From: Bacillota bacterium
GTDB taxonomy: Bacteria > Bacillota > Limnochordia > Darwinibacteriales > DTU012
NCBI GenBank assembly: GCA_012840925.1
Contig: DUVS01000019.1
Coordinates: 1 to 64,000 of the forward strand
Direction of reading: 5' to 3'
DNA: 64,000 nt
The position numbers and the translations under genes were made by a program. The notes beneath the pieces are model-generated. The model had not been told where the DNA came from and ran no database searches. It saw nothing but the letters and a program-made list of their open reading frames with translations. Below are positions 9,483-17,349 of the stretch, in pieces. How positions within the stretch are numbered: position 1 is the first letter of the stretch; each line of letters begins with the position of its first letter.

Positions 9483-10811
9483 ATGCATGCCTCAAATTCG
9501 CGTTCAGCTGCCGTGGATGCACTAGTCAAAATTGAAAACGGAGTTCTAATTAGTGCAGCTTTAGATGAAGCACTGGTTGCCCATAAACTCAATGAGCTTG
9601 ATCGGGCATTGGCTGCAGAAATTGTCTATGGCTCTGTGAGAATGCAAAAGACAATTGACTATGTTCTTAATTCCATCAGCAGCATTAAAATCAATGCCCT
9701 GGAGCCGTTGGTCCGCAATATTCTACGGACTGGTGCCTACCAGATTCTCTATTTGGATCGTGTTCCTGTATCAGCAGCGGTCAATGAGGCAGTGAAACTT
9801 GCTCCTGTCAAAAACCGCCGGAAGGTCAGTGGTTATATCAACGCTGTCTTGCGCAATCTGGTCCGTAAACACAGATCGATTCAATTTCCTGATCTGGACT
9901 CAGACCCGGTTGGCCACGTGGCAGTGAAGTACTCGCACCCCGAATGGCTCGTGAAACGCTGGCTTGACCGGTATGGTTTAGAGAATACAATCAGATTCTG
10001 CCAGATCAATAACACTAGCCCTGAGCTGCATCTGCGGGTAAATACACTGCGAATCTCCCTTGAAAAGCTGCGTAACAGTCTGGTTGAACAAGGTATAGCT
10101 GCTGAAAAAGGCCGTTTTGCACCTGATGTTCTCATATGCAGCAGGATGCTTAGCCCGGCGGCAGATGCGAGCTTTGAACAAGGATACTACTACATCCAGA
10201 ACGAGAGTTCAGCTCTGGTTGCTCATGCTCTAGCACCGAGGCCAGGTGAGATTGTTTATGATTTGTGTGCCGCTCCAGGGGGAAAAGCAACTCATCTGGG
10301 TCAGTTGATGGCCAATCAAGGTCAGATAATCGCCGTTGATCAAACTCGAGAACGAATAGAACTGATTCAGGAAAATGCCGCCAGACTCGGGATATCGATC
10401 ATTAAGACACTGGTAGGGGATGCCCGCTCGTTACAATTGCCCACAGCAGACAGGGTACTGGTTGATGCACCTTGTTCAGGTTTGGGTGTGCTTAGGCAGC
10501 GGCCCGATGCAAGATGGCGCAGGAAAGAGCAGGATATTGACAGCCTGGCCAAACTTCAACGCCAGATTCTGGAAAATGCTGCAACATTGGTTAAACCTGG
10601 GGGAACGTTAGTATATGCGACCTGTACAACAGAACCTGAGGAAAACCAGGATATGATTAAGTGGTTCTTGGAAAGATATCCTCACTTCAGCCAGTCGGCG
10701 TTGCCATCGTGGTTTCCGATGTCCCAAAGTGTGGGAATGACGGCAATTCTACCATTTATTCATGGAATTGATGGGTTCTTCATCTGTAAATTGCAGAACA
10801 ATCAATCCTGA
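9483..10811 (+). CDS. rsmB: 16S rRNA m5C967 methyltransferase RsmB (Sun)
   Basis: RsmB methylates C967 of 16S rRNA. An N-terminal NusB-like domain (about residues 1-130) precedes the SAM-dependent NOL1/Nop2/Sun fold: the SAM loop YDLCAAPGGKATHLG, the catalytic-region DAPCSGLGVLRQRPD and the second Cys motif YATCTTEPEENQ. The product has about 442 residues. The start is uncertain: ATG 9483 fits the AGGA at 9469-9472 better than GTG 9474. The gene directly follows a terminator and precedes spo0A; in B. subtilis rlmN comes next instead. Confidence 0.93.
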   Translation: MHASNSRSAAVDALVKIENGVLISAALDEALVAHKLNELDRALAAEIVYGSVRMQKTIDYVLNSISSIKINALEPLVRNILRTGAYQILYLDRVPVSAAVNEAVKLAPVKNRRKVSGYINAVLRNLVRKHRSIQFPDLDSDPVGHVAVKYSHPEWLVKRWLDRYGLENTIRFCQINNTSPELHLRVNTLRISLEKLRNSLVEQGIAAEKGRFAPDVLICSRMLSPAADASFEQGYYYIQNESSALVAHALAPRPGEIVYDLCAAPGGKATHLGQLMANQGQIIAVDQTRERIELIQENAARLGISIIKTLVGDARSLQLPTADRVLVDAPCSGLGVLRQRPDARWRRKEQDIDSLAKLQRQILENAATLVKPGGTLVYATCTTEPEENQDMIKWFLERYPHFSQSALPSWFPMSQSVGMTAILPFIHGIDGFFICKLQNNQS

Positions 10812-10865
10812 GCAGGAAAGTGGAATTTTGCGTCGAATTAAAATATTAATTTCTATTGGAAAGGG

Positions 10866-11657
10866 ATGACGGCACTTAAAATGATGCGAATCTTGGTAGT
10901 TGATAACAATGTTGAATTGTGTAGCATATTGGCGGAATATTTCGACAGCCAATCAGACATGGAAACAGCAGGAGTTGCTTATGACGGGGAGGAAGCCTTG
11001 GTAAAACTGACAGAGTTAGAACCTGATGTAATGATTCTCGACATTACCATGCCCCATCTTGATGGCATCGGTGTACTTGAGCGTATGGCCGCCATGCAGC
11101 TGAGTAATCGGCCCAGAATCATCGTCCTGACTGCATTTAGCCGTGATGAACTCCTGAGCCGCCTGACAGAACTGGGTGTTGATTACTTCGTGGTCAAACC
11201 CTTTAATCTGTCCATGCTTGCGGATCGGATCCGTGAGTTTGCGCGTGAAAGAAGTGATTCTGGTGTGCGCGAAGGAGGATATCAGGATTTGTCGAAGTAC
11301 CAACGATTTCCTCGGGAATCTGCAGAAAAGCGTATTGTCAAAATCCTTCATGAGATGGGGATCCCACCGCATTTCAAGGGCTTCACCTATCTGCGAGACG
11401 CAGCTCTAATGTGTCAGTCCCGGGGATATGTCGGCGGGGCTTTGACCAAGGAGATCTACCCGGCATTGGCCAGTAAGTACAATGCTACCATTGGTGGTGT
11501 GGAAGCTGCCATTCGCAATGCGGTTGTTGCTGCATGGGAGAACGGAAACACGGAGTATATCAGTGAATTATGCGGAACACACCGGGGCTCTCGCGTACCC
11601 ACAAATTCACTGATTATTGCCAAGCTCGCTGAAGAAATCAACGTGGCAGCGATGTAA
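10866..11657 (+). CDS. spo0A: Spo0A-type response regulator, divergent
   Basis: Spo0A is the phosphorylation-activated master regulator of sporulation entry. The receiver has the phosphoacceptor Asp59 in ILDITMPHLDG, Thr89 and Lys111 in VVKPFN. The Spo0A-specific C-terminal domain is recognisable from SAEKRIVKILHEMGIP through ALTKEIYPALASKYN to PTNSLIIAKLAEEI. Length (263) is close to the usual 267. Odd features: the acidic pair reads VDNN, so one Mg2+-binding Asp is Asn14, and the recognition helix reads IGGVEAAIRN where B. subtilis has ASRVERAIRH. The gene is not next to spoIVB. The start at ATG 10866 or ATG 10881 is unsettled. It could be a paralogue of the main Spo0A. Confidence 0.85.
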   Translation: MTALKMMRILVVDNNVELCSILAEYFDSQSDMETAGVAYDGEEALVKLTELEPDVMILDITMPHLDGIGVLERMAAMQLSNRPRIIVLTAFSRDELLSRLTELGVDYFVVKPFNLSMLADRIREFARERSDSGVREGGYQDLSKYQRFPRESAEKRIVKILHEMGIPPHFKGFTYLRDAALMCQSRGYVGGALTKEIYPALASKYNATIGGVEAAIRNAVVAAWENGNTEYISELCGTHRGSRVPTNSLIIAKLAEEINVAAM

Positions 11658-11707
11658 GTGTTACAACATGCGATGACTGAGCCCGCTCCCGCGTTCTCTG
11701 ATGGTCA

Positions 11708-11736
11708 TTGACAAAAGCCAGTCTTAGGAGTATAAT
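11708..11736 (+). promoter_or_regulatory. Consensus sigma-A promoter of tRNA-Pro
   Basis: TTGACA (11708-11713) and TATAAT (11731-11736) are both perfect and separated by 17 bases. The expected transcription start lies about seven bases before the mature tRNA. Confidence 0.92.
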
Positions 11737-11750
11737 ATCAGAGTAAGCAA

Positions 11751-11827
11751 CGGGGCGTGGCTCAGCTTGGTAGAGCGTCGCGTTCGGGACGCGAAGGTCG
11801 CAAGTTCAAATCTTGTCGCCCCGACCA
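11751..11827 (+). tRNA. tRNA-Pro(CGG), CCA encoded
   Basis: The cloverleaf is complete: acceptor CGGGGCG pairs with CGCCCCG, the D-arm is GCTCAGCTTGGTAGAGC, the anticodon arm TCGCG-TTCGGGA-CGCGA gives anticodon CGG, and the T-arm is GCAAG-TTCAAAT-CTTGT. The discriminator A (11824) is followed by encoded CCA. The tRNA reads CCG proline codons. It is a single tRNA with its own promoter and terminator. Confidence 0.96.
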
Positions 11828-11838
11828 GTAACGCATCG

Positions 11839-11870
11839 AAAACTAGATGAGAGATCATCTGGTTTTTTTT
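11839..11870 (+). terminator. Bidirectional terminator between tRNA-Pro and the converging minus-strand gene
   Basis: CTAGATGA (11843-11850) pairs with TCATCTGG (11855-11862) around GAGA, followed by eight T on the plus strand. On the minus strand the same hairpin is followed by TTTT (complement of 11839-11842). It contains the stop codon of the minus-strand gene. Confidence 0.85.
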
Positions 11871-12136
11871 AATATTTGCTCCAAATTGCCAAGATCCAGT
11901 ACTTCGCTGCCGAAGTGGAAAAATTTCCGGAGGGTTTTGCGGAGACGGTTTTGGTAAGAGGATGTTTTGGCAGATTGACGGATGAAATTGTTCACATCAG
12001 TTTCGGTGATATTAGCTAACAGGAACCTGATAAAGCGGCTGGCATCGCCAACATAATATTCTTCTGAACGAATACCTCTATTCATGAGGTATTCCACATA
12101 GGCCGTGAGAAAATGGACTTTACTGTTTCGATACAT
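11855..12136 (-). CDS. Stand-alone SAM-like core-binding domain of the tyrosine-recombinase type
   Basis: The 93-residue protein (MYRNSKVHFLTAYVEYLMNR...) has the pattern of the N-terminal core-binding domain of XerC/XerD-like recombinases: FLTAYVEYL, then DASRFIRFLLANITETDVNNF, then SYQNRLRKTLRKFFHF. No catalytic Arg-His-Arg-Tyr domain follows: the frame stops in the terminator next to tRNA-Pro. A good ribosome-binding site (GAGGTG, eight bases before the ATG) and a clean frame argue for a translated gene rather than debris. It may be a DNA-binding remnant of an element once integrated at the tRNA, or an adopted regulator. Function is unknown. Confidence 0.7.
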   Translation of the reverse strand: MYRNSKVHFLTAYVEYLMNRGIRSEEYYVGDASRFIRFLLANITETDVNNFIRQSAKTSSYQNRLRKTLRKFFHFGSEVLDLGNLEQILKKTR

Positions 12137-12206
12137 CAGGATCACCTCAAGTTTTAGCTTGTCCTTGTAGTTGTGTTCTATCCCGCAGGCCTGAGGAGGA
12201 AAAATC

Positions 12207-13256
12207 GTGCAAAAAAAGGGTACAATAGAGATCAACAGTCTTAGTTTGAATCACTTACAGCAGTTGTTTGGCGAAGCAAAAATCCCGAAGTATCGTGGGG
12301 AGCAGGTGTTCTGTTGGCTCCACAAGTTTGCGGTAAACTGCTTTACAGATATGACAAATATTCCGAGCTCGCTCCAGAAGGAACTGGCTGCCAGCTTTCA
12401 CATCACACCGCTAATGCCCATGGTTAAACGCACCAGTGCAGATGGTACAGTCAAATACCTGTTTGGCCTTTTTGACGGACAAACTATCGAATCAGTCCTT
12501 ATACCTGAAGAGGATCGTGTTACCATCTGCGTTTCTACGCAGGTAGGATGCGCCATGGGTTGTCGTTTTTGTGCAACAGGCAATTCAGGTTTTGTGCGTA
12601 ACCTTTCCAGCGGTGAAATAACAAGGCAGGTGGAGTGGATCAGTCAGGAAAACGCCGAAATCACAAATATTGTCTTTATGGGCATGGGTGAACCGCTCCT
12701 TAATTACTCCGAGGTCATGGACGCAATCAAGCTTTTGAATTGTGATGAAGGAATGGCTTTGGGCCTGCGGCGGTTTACGATTTCTACTTGTGGAATCGTG
12801 CCAAGGATCTATCAATTAGCTGATGAACAGGGCCAGGTAGGATTGGCAGTGTCGCTCCATGCAGCTACTGATCAAAAGCGCCGGCAAATAATGCCTATTG
12901 CCAAGAAATATCCGTTGGAGGAACTGTTTGGGGCTTGCCACTATTACACCAACAAAACACGGAGACGGATCACTTTTGAATATGTTTTGATTGCCGGTTT
13001 GAATGATGGTTTGGACGATGCTGCTGAGTTAGTCAACTTGTTGGCGGGGTTGAATTGTCATGTAAATTTGATTCCTGTTAACCCTGTGGGTGGACTATAT
13101 CAGAGACCTGAATCTAGACAAATTGAAAGCTTTGCCCGGTACTTAAGCCAAAACCGCATCGCTACAAGTATCAGGCGAGAGCGTGGTTTGGATATTGAAG
13201 CAGCTTGTGGTCAGTTGAAACAGACTGCAGGGGAGGTTGTGCATGAAGATTCTTGA
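12207..13256 (+). CDS. rlmN: Dual-specificity rRNA/tRNA methyltransferase RlmN (radical SAM)
   Basis: RlmN methylates C2 of A2503 in 23S rRNA and A37 of some tRNAs. The radical-SAM cysteines are Cys115, Cys119 and Cys122 in VGCAMGCRFCATG, and the methyl-carrying Cys is Cys334 in IEAACGQL. GMGEPLLNY and the SAM-binding SLHAATD segment are present. The product has 349 residues. The start is GTG 12207, five to seven bases after GAGGAGG. It is divergent from the small integrase-like gene, and its 3' end overlaps the FHA gene by 14 bases. Confidence 0.95.
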   Translation: MQKKGTIEINSLSLNHLQQLFGEAKIPKYRGEQVFCWLHKFAVNCFTDMTNIPSSLQKELAASFHITPLMPMVKRTSADGTVKYLFGLFDGQTIESVLIPEEDRVTICVSTQVGCAMGCRFCATGNSGFVRNLSSGEITRQVEWISQENAEITNIVFMGMGEPLLNYSEVMDAIKLLNCDEGMALGLRRFTISTCGIVPRIYQLADEQGQVGLAVSLHAATDQKRRQIMPIAKKYPLEELFGACHYYTNKTRRRITFEYVLIAGLNDGLDDAAELVNLLAGLNCHVNLIPVNPVGGLYQRPESRQIESFARYLSQNRIATSIRRERGLDIEAACGQLKQTAGEVVHEDS

Positions 13257-13995
13257 GCGGATAGAGAGTCTGCTTGAAAACGTATTCGAGGGTATTTCCC
13301 GCAAAGGGTACAGTTCGATTCAGCCTGTAGAAATCGGGAGAAAACTTGTCAAAGTTATGGAAGCTCAGCGGAGAATCAGCATAGCCAGGACCTATGTACC
13401 GAATGTATATGTGATTCAGCTCCACCCTGATCAACTGAAGGAACTGGAATCTTTACAGCACACTCTAATCCGGGAATTAAGAGGATTTTTGCTGCAAAAA
13501 GCAGAAGATAAAAACTTGAGCTTTATTGGAAATCTAAAGATTGCCTTTGCTGCAAGTTCCGGTTTGGAACCCGGCAAAGTAGAGATCGATGCATCGTTTG
13601 TTGAAGCTAGCGATGTGTTAACAGACGAATTTATGGACCATACATCTGAGGTGATGAATCCGGAACACACTCAGGTGTTTTCTGCTCAAGATCAAATCAG
13701 GAGGCTGCCATTACTCCTTGTCCAGGGAGCAAAGAAACAAATGACCTATCAGATTATTCCAGGACGACAGAGTATTGGGCGCAGCTTTCAGTGTGATTTG
13801 GTGATTGAGGATCAAAACGTCAGCAGGTTGCATGCCTGGTTGATGCCTTTTGGGGGCAAATGGAAGTTAATTGACAACGACAGTACTAATGGTACCTATC
13901 TGAATGACCAGCGAATACAGGAATGCGTACTCAATGATGGCGATCAAATCAGAGTAGGCACTACGATACTCGTCTTTAGAGATGGTGAAGACTGA
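13243..13995 (+). CDS. fhaA: FhaA-like protein (DUF3662 plus FHA domain)
   Basis: Residues 1-120 match DUF3662 (MKILERIESLLENVFEGI, then QPVEIGRKLVKVMEAQ). A linker of about 50 residues leads to a C-terminal FHA phosphothreonine-binding domain (about 165-250) with SIGRSFQCDLVI, VSRLHAWL and DNDSTNGTYLND. In actinobacteria FhaA sits in the fhaA-fhaB-pstP-rodA-pbpA-pknB cluster, where it reads out PknB phosphorylation for wall synthesis. The same cluster logic follows here. The start is ATG 13243 after GGGAGG. The stop overlaps the start of the next small gene (TGATG). Confidence 0.9.
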   Translation: MKILERIESLLENVFEGISRKGYSSIQPVEIGRKLVKVMEAQRRISIARTYVPNVYVIQLHPDQLKELESLQHTLIRELRGFLLQKAEDKNLSFIGNLKIAFAASSGLEPGKVEIDASFVEASDVLTDEFMDHTSEVMNPEHTQVFSAQDQIRRLPLLLVQGAKKQMTYQIIPGRQSIGRSFQCDLVIEDQNVSRLHAWLMPFGGKWKLIDNDSTNGTYLNDQRIQECVLNDGDQIRVGTTILVFRDGED

Positions 13996-14090
13996 TGTAT
14001 CTCCAACAACTTGTCAAGGTAGCGATTGTCCTATGGTTACTGCGATTCTGTTACCGGATAGTGCTGGGTATGCTGAAGCAGTTTGACTGA
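13995..14090 (+). CDS. 31-residue single-membrane-segment peptide, FhaB N-terminus-like
   Basis: The ATG overlaps the fhaA stop as TGATG, so translation is probably coupled. The peptide MYLQQLVKVAIVLWLLRFCY continues with RIVLGMLKQFD and ends at TGA 14088-14090. It is one hydrophobic helix with basic flanks and resembles the membrane anchor that begins FhaB-type proteins, but no FHA domain follows. It occupies the fhaB slot of the actinobacterial cluster. It may be a degenerate remnant or a real micropeptide; detection rests on reading frame, coupling and context only. Confidence 0.5.
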   Translation: MYLQQLVKVAIVLWLLRFCYRIVLGMLKQFD

Positions 14091-14105
14091 TCAGAGGTGA
14101 GAAGC

Positions 14106-14807
14106 ATGCGAGTGGGAGCTGTAACAAGTAACGGATGCCTTCGGGAGCATAATGAAGATGCTTTCTGGGTTTCAGATCATGTTTTTGTAGTCTGTGATGG
14201 CATGGGAGGGCATCAGGCAGGAGAAGTTGCCGCTGCAATCGCTGTTGATGTATTCAAGAGTTATGATTATACAGCCAGGAAACCTTTGGATGCTGTCCTG
14301 GACGCCATCATGTCCGCTCATCTATCGATCCAAGCTCAGGCAGTTGAACCTCACTTGCGGGGAATGGGAACAACAGCCACCTTAGCCCACATTGTGAAGG
14401 ATGGGCCAAGCTATCATCTGTATCTGGGCCATGTTGGTGACAGCCGCGCCTATCTGCTCCATAGTGGTAGATTGACTCAAATCACGTCTGATCATTCTCT
14501 TGTCGGTGAGCTTTTAAGAAATGGCAGTTTATCAAAGGATGAGGCTTATCACCATCCCCACCGCCATGTAGTAACTCAGGCTTTGGGAATAGGTGAAATT
14601 GATATAGAAACTTATACATCTCGATTGGAATCGACAGATATGATCCTTTTGTGTACAGACGGACTGACAGATGTAGTAGCCGATGAGGAGATTGAAGAGG
14701 TATTACTGCAGTATGACCCGGAGGCTGCGGCTCACAAGCTCATCGAGACTGCAAATGCAAAAGGCGGGCCTGATAATATCACGGTAATTTTAGTGGAAAT
14801 CCCTTAG
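14106..14807 (+). CDS. prpC: PP2C-family Ser/Thr phosphatase PrpC/Stp
   Basis: The phosphatase reverses phosphorylation by the PASTA kinase encoded two genes downstream. PP2C metal-binding motifs are all present: REHNEDAFWV, VCDGMGGHQAGEVAA, VGDSRAYLL, LLCTDGLTDVV and GGPDNITVILVEI. The protein has 233 residues, no membrane segment, and the usual Stp length. The start is ATG 14106, eight bases after AGAGG; the in-frame GTG at 14097 overlaps this ribosome-binding site. The SEDS-PBP gene follows after ten bases. Confidence 0.95.
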   Translation: MRVGAVTSNGCLREHNEDAFWVSDHVFVVCDGMGGHQAGEVAAAIAVDVFKSYDYTARKPLDAVLDAIMSAHLSIQAQAVEPHLRGMGTTATLAHIVKDGPSYHLYLGHVGDSRAYLLHSGRLTQITSDHSLVGELLRNGSLSKDEAYHHPHRHVVTQALGIGEIDIETYTSRLESTDMILLCTDGLTDVVADEEIEEVLLQYDPEAAAHKLIETANAKGGPDNITVILVEIP

Positions 14808-14817
14808 GGGTGACTTG

Positions 14818-17334
14818 ATGGTGAGCTGGCCAATAAAGGCGTCTTTGGAGCTTGGAGTATTAAGCCTGGCTGCTTTACTTTGGTTGTCACAGACAACTAT
14901 TTCATTAGAGTATTGGTGGCAGCTGGGATCGATCTGGCTGGCATTGGTAGTTATTGTGGTGGTGATGACCAGGTACAGGCTGCCGGCAGCGGCTCTGGTG
15001 AATGCAAGTGTCTTACTGGTGATTGGTTGGCTATTCATGCTTCGCATAGATGCTCAGCTTGGATGGGAACATTGGCGCGGTATAATGCTTGGATTGCTGA
15101 CATTTGTGATTTCACTGCGGTTTGATTGGGGCAATTTTCGATTCAAATATCTGGCTGGTGCTTCTGTCTTGCTGCTGTTATTGTTAACAGTCCTGTTTGG
15201 CGAGAGCTCAGGCGGGGCCAAAGCATGGCTGCGAATTGGCGGGCTGCGGTTTCAACCTGTTGAAATTGCCAGGATTGGCTTGCTGCTGTTTACAGCCGTA
15301 TATTTTGATGACTATCGAGCATTGCTCTTTAATCGGACCCGGCCGCAGTTAAAACATTGGGTCCCGGTACTGATTCTGCTATGTGTGTTGTTTTTATTCT
15401 TGACAGTACAAAGAGATCTAGGGCCAGCTTTGCTGTTTTTTCTTACCTTTGTAAGTCTAGTGTTCTATTGCGATTTTAACTGGCTTACTATCTTGATCGT
15501 TATGACAGCTGCAGCAGGAAGTGCTAGCGTTGCCTGGTTAGGTTTTGACCACGTCCAGCAAAGAATACAGATTTGGTTAAATCCCTGGGCCGAACCGACG
15601 GGCTTAGGTTATCAGATTGTTCAAGGTTTGTTTGCCATTCACAATGGAGGGTTATTTGGCCGCGGGTTGGGTTTTGGCTTAGGGATCAACATACCGGCGG
15701 TCCATACAGATTACGTGTTGGCACTGGTCTGCGAAGAACTGGGGTTGGTAGGTGCAACAGCAGTTTTTGCGTTTTACCTTGTGCTGTTGTTTTTTGGGCT
15801 AAAAACAGCCATAGGCCTAAAAGGCAAAGGCCAGATTCTCGCAGTGGGAATCGTAACACTATGGGGATACCAGGTTTTTCTAGTTGCAGGCGGAATTCTC
15901 AAAGTGGTACCCCTAACCGGTATGACACTTCCATTCGTAAGTTATGGGACAACATCGATCATTGCCAACATGTGTTTGCTGGGTATCTTGACAAGACTAG
16001 CCGTGCCTGCTGAAGCAGGGGCCAGCAGCCGGCAGGAAGGCCGAAAATTCAAACGGTTTTTTGGATTAGTGATCATCATGTTTGCCATCTTGTGGGGTGC
16101 GATTGTCTATTGGCAGCTGATTCGCGCCGATCTGGCGGACAGTCCTCACAATCCAAGGGTAATGCTACTATATAGAAGCAAACGAGGCAGCGTATATGAT
16201 CGCAACGGCCAGCTACTGGCCAGTTCTGATTTAGAAGCGGGGCAATACATTCGCCGCTACCATGGACATCCCAGTTTGTCACATGTAATTGGTTACTTCC
16301 ATCCCCGTTACGGGATGACTGGACTGGAGGCAGAATACAATCTGCAGCTTGCCAAAGAGAAGGATCTGTATTTGACCATAGATGCAAAGCTGCAGGCGGC
16401 CATTGATCAGTATATGCACAGCCATCAAGGCGCTGTAATCGTGATGAAACCAAATACCGGAGAAATTTTGGCATTGTATTCAACACCTTATGTCGACCCG
16501 AATTATTTGGATCACTTTTGGGAGCAGTACCAAAAGGATCAGAACAGTCCATTTCATAACCGGGCTGTAAATGGTGTTTATCCACCAGGTTCAACCATTA
16601 AACCTCTCCTTCTGGCGGCTGCATATCAGACGGGTGCTGCTGCGTCGGAAACAAGTTGGCTGGACGAAGGATTTGTGTTTTTTGCAGACCGGGTGATCCA
16701 AAATTTTCAAGGGCAGGCGTTTGGTACGATTTCAACTCAAGAAGCCCTGGCATTGTCTTCCAACGTTGTATTTGCGCAGTTGGCAGTTAGGCTCAAGGAC
16801 GATGGATTGAGATATTTACATGATTTCGGGCTGGGGGAGGCTCCTGGCCAGCTGCCTGTTCCTGGATTAAGTGAGTTTGGCTGGGCGCAGCTGGGTATTG
16901 GACAAGGAGAGGTTTTGGTTACGCCCTTGCAGATGGCAGCTGCGATTAGTACCATTGCCAATAATGGAATGCGCATGGAACCGTATTTGGTTCGAACGGT
17001 TTCAGGGAACTGGCTGACTCGTCTGTCTAGTGGGCCAAAAGCTGTAAGCCAAGTGATTACGCAGCGTACAGCCGTGCAAGTTCGCCGGGGAATGGTTGAA
17101 GTGGTGGCCAATGGAACTGGCCAGGCTGCCCAGCTACCTGGAGTTGCAGTGGCAGGTAAAACTGGGACAGCGGAGAATGCTCAAGGTAGAGACCATTCCT
17201 GGTTTGTTGGATTTGCCCCTGCAGAGAATCCCCGCATAGCTGTGGCAGTAGTGGTCGAACATGGAGGTTACGGGGGAGGAGCAGCTGCACAGATTGGCAG
17301 ACAAGTGATTAGTGAGGCGCTGGATAGGTCGTAA
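14818..17334 (+). CDS. Natural fusion of a SEDS glycosyltransferase (RodA/FtsW/SpoVE) with a class B penicillin-binding protein
   Basis: One uninterrupted frame of 838 residues carries both peptidoglycan polymerase and crosslinker. Residues about 1-400 form a polytopic SEDS domain with the catalytic-loop Asp298 in VHTDYVLALVCEELG and the PLTGMTLPFVSYGTTS segment. A junction (about 400-415) leads to one more membrane helix and a short pedestal. The transpeptidase follows with Ser592-x-x-Lys595 (PPGSTIKP), Ser647-Ser648-Asn649 and Lys781-Thr782-Gly783. The PBP half resembles mycobacterial PbpA. RodA and PbpA are normally separate neighbours; here they are covalently joined between phosphatase and kinase genes. 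The start is ATG 14818 after AGGGG. Confidence 0.95.
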   Translation: MVSWPIKASLELGVLSLAALLWLSQTTISLEYWWQLGSIWLALVVIVVVMTRYRLPAAALVNASVLLVIGWLFMLRIDAQLGWEHWRGIMLGLLTFVISLRFDWGNFRFKYLAGASVLLLLLLTVLFGESSGGAKAWLRIGGLRFQPVEIARIGLLLFTAVYFDDYRALLFNRTRPQLKHWVPVLILLCVLFLFLTVQRDLGPALLFFLTFVSLVFYCDFNWLTILIVMTAAAGSASVAWLGFDHVQQRIQIWLNPWAEPTGLGYQIVQGLFAIHNGGLFGRGLGFGLGINIPAVHTDYVLALVCEELGLVGATAVFAFYLVLLFFGLKTAIGLKGKGQILAVGIVTLWGYQVFLVAGGILKVVPLTGMTLPFVSYGTTSIIANMCLLGILTRLAVPAEAGASSRQEGRKFKRFFGLVIIMFAILWGAIVYWQLIRADLADSPHNPRVMLLYRSKRGSVYDRNGQLLASSDLEAGQYIRRYHGHPSLSHVIGYFHPRYGMTGLEAEYNLQLAKEKDLYLTIDAKLQAAIDQYMHSHQGAVIVMKPNTGEILALYSTPYVDPNYLDHFWEQYQKDQNSPFHNRAVNGVYPPGSTIKPLLLAAAYQTGAAASETSWLDEGFVFFADRVIQNFQGQAFGTISTQEALALSSNVVFAQLAVRLKDDGLRYLHDFGLGEAPGQLPVPGLSEFGWAQLGIGQGEVLVTPLQMAAAISTIANNGMRMEPYLVRTVSGNWLTRLSSGPKAVSQVITQRTAVQVRRGMVEVVANGTGQAAQLPGVAVAGKTGTAENAQGRDHSWFVGFAPAENPRIAVAVVVEHGGYGGGAAAQIGRQVISEALDRS

Positions 17335-17349
17335 CGAGAGGTTGATATC

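Noticed and set aside
16076-16594. 172-codon minus-strand frame in the SEDS-PBP gene
   Set aside because: It is a shadow of the PBP-coding sequence with a composition unlike real proteins and no start signals.
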